This document shows, piece after piece, positions 60,921 to 64,000 of a DNA stretch of 64,000 nt. Under the pieces are notes generated by a model. That model made no database searches. It saw only the letters and a program-made list of their open reading frames with translations, and was not told where the DNA came from. The first letter of the stretch is position 1, and every line of letters starts with the position of its first letter. Both the position numbers and the translations under genes were made by a program. Origin of the DNA: Cladobotryum mycophilum (lineage: Eukaryota > Ascomycota > Sordariomycetes > Hypocreales > Hypocreaceae); contig JAVFKD010000015.1 in the NCBI GenBank assembly GCA_036429605.1, positions 1,635,421-1,699,420 on the forward strand, read 5' to 3'.

Positions 60921-62804
60921 ATGTCTCTCACTGCCGTTCCCTGGACCTATCCCTCACCTATCAACACATCACCAATCCTTGCATCGACACCAGCATCATC
61001 AACCGTCACCACATCCCCTACTACTCCTCCCTCAGACTCGAGCTTTTACGCTTACACACACCCTCGAGCCATCTCCCAAAATCAAAACCCAAAGCTTTCC
61101 AAGATGACAGTAGTACCTGCCGCTGTCACCACAGCTCCCACAGCTACTAAGAGAAGGCGAAACATGTCCTTTAATCCTCTGGAGCTTAGCCAAGAGGATG
61201 ACTGGACCAAAGTCAAGGATCCCAAAGAGAAGAAGAGAATACAGAACCGCGTGGCCCAGAGGACATATCGTATGACGGCCCCCCACAACTCACTCTGCTC
61301 TCTCTGGCAGCAACATAGCTTGAGAGACGAAGACAAAGCACTGTTGCTAACATTAATGTTAAGGTCACCGTATGAAGGCGCGCCTTGGCGAGCTGCAGGC
61401 TAGACTCGATAACCATGAAAGACGTTTTTTCCAACCAACCACACCTGAATCTGGCGACTCCTCCACCTCCAATGGTGCTATCCCGGCTGCCTACGTAACC
61501 GCTGGCCAACCCCCGCCACAAGGTCATCCCCATCACCAGTTCCTGCAGATAAGATGCCCAGCGGCCAGGCCGCCATGATGCAACAGAACGTATACGAGCA
61601 ATCCGCCACCGGAAGCAGTGAGTCGACACTTTTCCAAGATGCCTCGAAGCTCCTCAGCACCCCTCCGCCTTCTCTACCCTCTCCTCCTCCTCATGGTCTG
61701 CTCTCGCCTCCCAGTCATTCCGTTCCTGAACGGGAGACAAAGGTACCCCAGGAATTTGTTCTCGACTGCATGCGTTTTCAGACACAGCTGTTGAACAGAT
61801 TGAACAATCTGCAACAGGATCCAAGCTACACAGCTTCATATTCAACTGGAGAAGGTGTACAGTCTGGTAAGCATCCGCCAATTCCCGTGCCCCGTCTGCC
61901 ATGACGCGTGCTAATCCTCTCTAGTTTTGGATGACATTAGCCCAGCAGAGCACGTCTCCTGCGTAGGCACTTATACGCCCACCAACTCCGATGGCATGGA
62001 CTTTGGCTTTGATGCCAATGTGGATGTCTGGAGAGCAGATACCATGGTTAACAAGCTGCCGTCATCACCCATCTCCCCAGATACACTTAATTTCCCAGTC
62101 CTCCCCAATGCAGGCTCTGCGACTACCCTTGAGCCTTCTATGCTGGGCTCCCATCCAACTATCAAGCATAGCCCACAGCCACTACACGCCGGAAGCGTAT
62201 TTATGGACGATCGCCTTCAGAGAATCCTGGAGTTTGTCGAATCAGAAGGTTTCGAGAGCTTCGACGCCCTTGCATCCGCTTATTACTGCGAGACCCTGAA
62301 TGAGGCGTCGCCACTTGCCCAAGAGCAGGAGGTCAGCCGAACCCGACGACTTCCCAAGGTCATCAGCAACGTTTTCCAAGCTAGAAACCAATGGAACCAA
62401 TGGCAGCGACGGGGCCTTGAGGAAGAGATCCTCAAGACAGCCGAGTCCATGTTGCTTTCTGAAGGTGCTAATGCGCGAGCATCATTGATGGCCGGACTGA
62501 CTCCCTTAATGGAGGCATATGACCATACCGACCCCGCAGCTACTGCTAAGATGCTTCATAACCTGAAGCTCTTTATTCAGACCGAGGTGAGCCACAGCTT
62601 TGATGCAGACCTATGAAGTGCTCCAGTTCTAATGCCGGACAGACTCCCAGCTCTTGGGTCATGACCATGGCTTTGGCGTCCGAGAACAGAAACTCGTGGC
62701 AAAAGGATGGTTCAAACACAGCATTAGCGACTACCCTAATGCTTACCTTTGCCGGTCGCGTACCGAATGACACCCTTCTCCAGCTTATTAGCTCCTGTCT
62801 ATGA
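60921..62804 (+). CDS. bZIP transcription factor, frame change at a C5 run
   Basis: Exons 60921-61269, 61364-61866, 61925-62586 and 62643-62804, with introns of 94, 58 and 56 nt. The basic region KKRIQNRVAQRTYR (104-117) carries the NxxAQRxxR signature of AP-1-type bZIPs, and the first intron splits the last Arg codon. A short zipper follows (L124, L131). The C-terminal half (SVFMDDRLQRILEFVESEG..., then WVMTMALASENRNSW and FAGRVPNDTLLQLISSCL in the last exon) is a conserved region of a fungal bZIP subgroup. Exon 2 changes frame at a C5 run (61510-61514). One extra C gives about 558 aa; alternatively a 59-nt intron (GTAACC donor at about 61495, acceptor ATAAG before ATG 61554) could remove the segment. 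It should bind DNA in the nucleus as a dimer; target genes unknown. Confidence 0.8.
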
Positions 62805-64000
62805 GGCTATCCTTGTCTTGTATTCTTTTCTTTTGTTTACATATTACCCGCAGCCCAACAAACCATTGGCAGCAGAAAAAAAAGGCCAGTATATGACTGA
62901 TTTCGGGGGGGCCTACGGATGAAATTTGGAGAGCGATTGGAGTTGATGTCTTGTTCTCCCCTATGGTAGGGGAGTCGCGGGGAGGCGGCGGCGGTGTTTG
63001 GGATGAGGCTCGCTTCTGGGAAGCAAACTATGATATACGCCTACATGAGGGTTTTTGCCATTTAGGGAAAGGAAGTAGGGGACATCATTGGCGATGGAGT
63101 TTTGGGAGTATCTTTTTGTTTTTGTTTTTGTTTTTTGGCCTTCTTCTTCTTCTTCCCTGAAAAATGGAGCATCGAGAGCGTTGCATCTGCTGGTGGAAAC
63201 TGGTTTTACACTGGCTTTTAGTTATATTCTAGAGCAGCATGCCGGCCTAAATAAGGCTCAGATGAGAGAAATCCCTGGTTGGATTTTCTAAATCAACATC
63301 ACAACTTTTTGAGCTTCTTTTTTTTTCTGGGACTCTATGTGACGAGCTGATTTGTTGAATGGGCATTACTTGTTGAGGCGGAAGGAGGAGGTTGACGAAG
63401 GGGCTTGGAGTGGATGGAAGGTGATGGAATGACTATGACTGACTCGCGTTGTTTTCAACGACAACCTGCGTGATTGCTAGAACTTACGTGGTTAGCTGGC
63501 TGTCAAGATTGATGTGTAAAGGGTCCCAACTGGCATCAGGTTCTGGGCAGTGTGCATAGGCCCCGTTGTTCAACATCTGGTTACAGATACACCCTCCTGA
63601 TAGAGACTTCATGAGGCAGCCAGTCTTGAGTTGCATCACCTTGCCGGTATACATCCGCATAATACCCTTGCCGTTCTAGAACTCCTGCACATAGGGATAT
63701 ATATATGTACCATCCTGATGGGCCGGGGCCAAACACCAGGGCGTGTATAAAACTGCAGCGTCAGACGCGAGCTGAGCTGTGTGTTCCACGTGGGATCGTA
63801 GTAATGCTTCTGGAGCTTTCCGCTCAGAAACCCGGTGGTGGAGGGTTGGGGGCCGTCCCAGTGGATGGGGTGTGCGTGGTGGATAATATCTAGTTTGCAT
63901 GAGGGAGGATGGGGATGGGTGGGTGAGTGGTCTGTGGCTGGCTGGCTGGCTGGCTGGGGGGAGTTGCCGGGGTATGGGGAAGAGAGAAGTTGTGGTCTGA
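62805..64000. other. Spacer at the 3' end of the window
   Basis: 3' UTR of the bZIP gene and about 1 kb without a recognisable gene. A (GGCT)n run lies at about 63938-63956. Confidence 0.5.

Noticed and set aside
1..64000. CRISPR arrays, operons and bacterial-style regulatory sites
   Set aside because: The window is eukaryotic; no regularly spaced direct repeats or polycistronic organisation were seen.

Overview
The window looks like nuclear DNA of a filamentous ascomycete (Pezizomycotina, most likely Sordariomycetes, possibly Hypocreales; this is inference). Supporting signs are eukaryotic genes with short GT-AG introns (about 48-160 nt) and CTAAC-like branch sites, an intron-bearing tRNA, CT-rich leaders, a decayed LINE with target-site duplication, AT-rich blocks like those left by repeat-induced mutation, and fungal-type families (GT31, a GT2 polysaccharide synthase, an APH kinase-like protein, a bZIP factor, a GT20 trehalose-synthase-like protein). 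About fifteen protein genes and one tRNA can be supported, with long gene-poor spacers.

Layout. 3.3-8.9 kb: a divergent pair of membrane glycosyltransferases, GT31 (minus) and GT2 (plus). 9.3-13.2 kb: a BAHD-like acyltransferase, an unknown ORF and a nucleotidyltransferase-fold protein. 14.6 kb: tRNA-Ile(AAU anticodon loop, DNA AAT) with an intron. 16.6-17.9 kb: an APH-family phosphotransferase-like gene. 19.9-22.0 kb: a large Ser/Pro-rich protein. 24.8-28.2 kb: IPI3 (ribosome biogenesis) and ISD11 (Fe-S cluster assembly), both rebuilt from several exons. 29.0-32.1 kb: an acidic protein with a long Glu-Pro-Val repeat tail. 32.5-33.9 kb: a multi-spanning membrane protein. 35.4-37.5 kb: a GT20 protein that seems catalytically dead. 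38.4-39.1 kb: a hemerythrin-like protein with a mitochondrial-type leader. 39.8-40.4 kb: a small hydrophilic protein. 45.5-46.4 kb: a Cys-rich multi-exon gene resembling a Zn2Cys6 cluster. 47-60.9 kb: essentially a gene desert holding a LINE relic and AT-rich blocks. 60.9-62.8 kb: a bZIP transcription factor.

The most striking overall pattern is that five separate genes are each interrupted by a frame change lying in a run of five or six C on the coding strand, and in every case one extra C rejoins the two halves. The same direction each time points to homopolymer undercalling in the assembly rather than five independent pseudogenes, although intact C5 runs also occur in neighbouring genes. 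The second notable item is a pair of 75-bp elements at 34.5 and 42.0 kb with matching ends and core, which look like a miniature inverted-repeat transposon family.

Most neighbours are not functionally linked in any obvious way. The exception may be the GT31/GT2 pair, both predicted membrane enzymes of cell-surface polysaccharide or glycoprotein synthesis sharing a 2.1 kb divergent promoter region.
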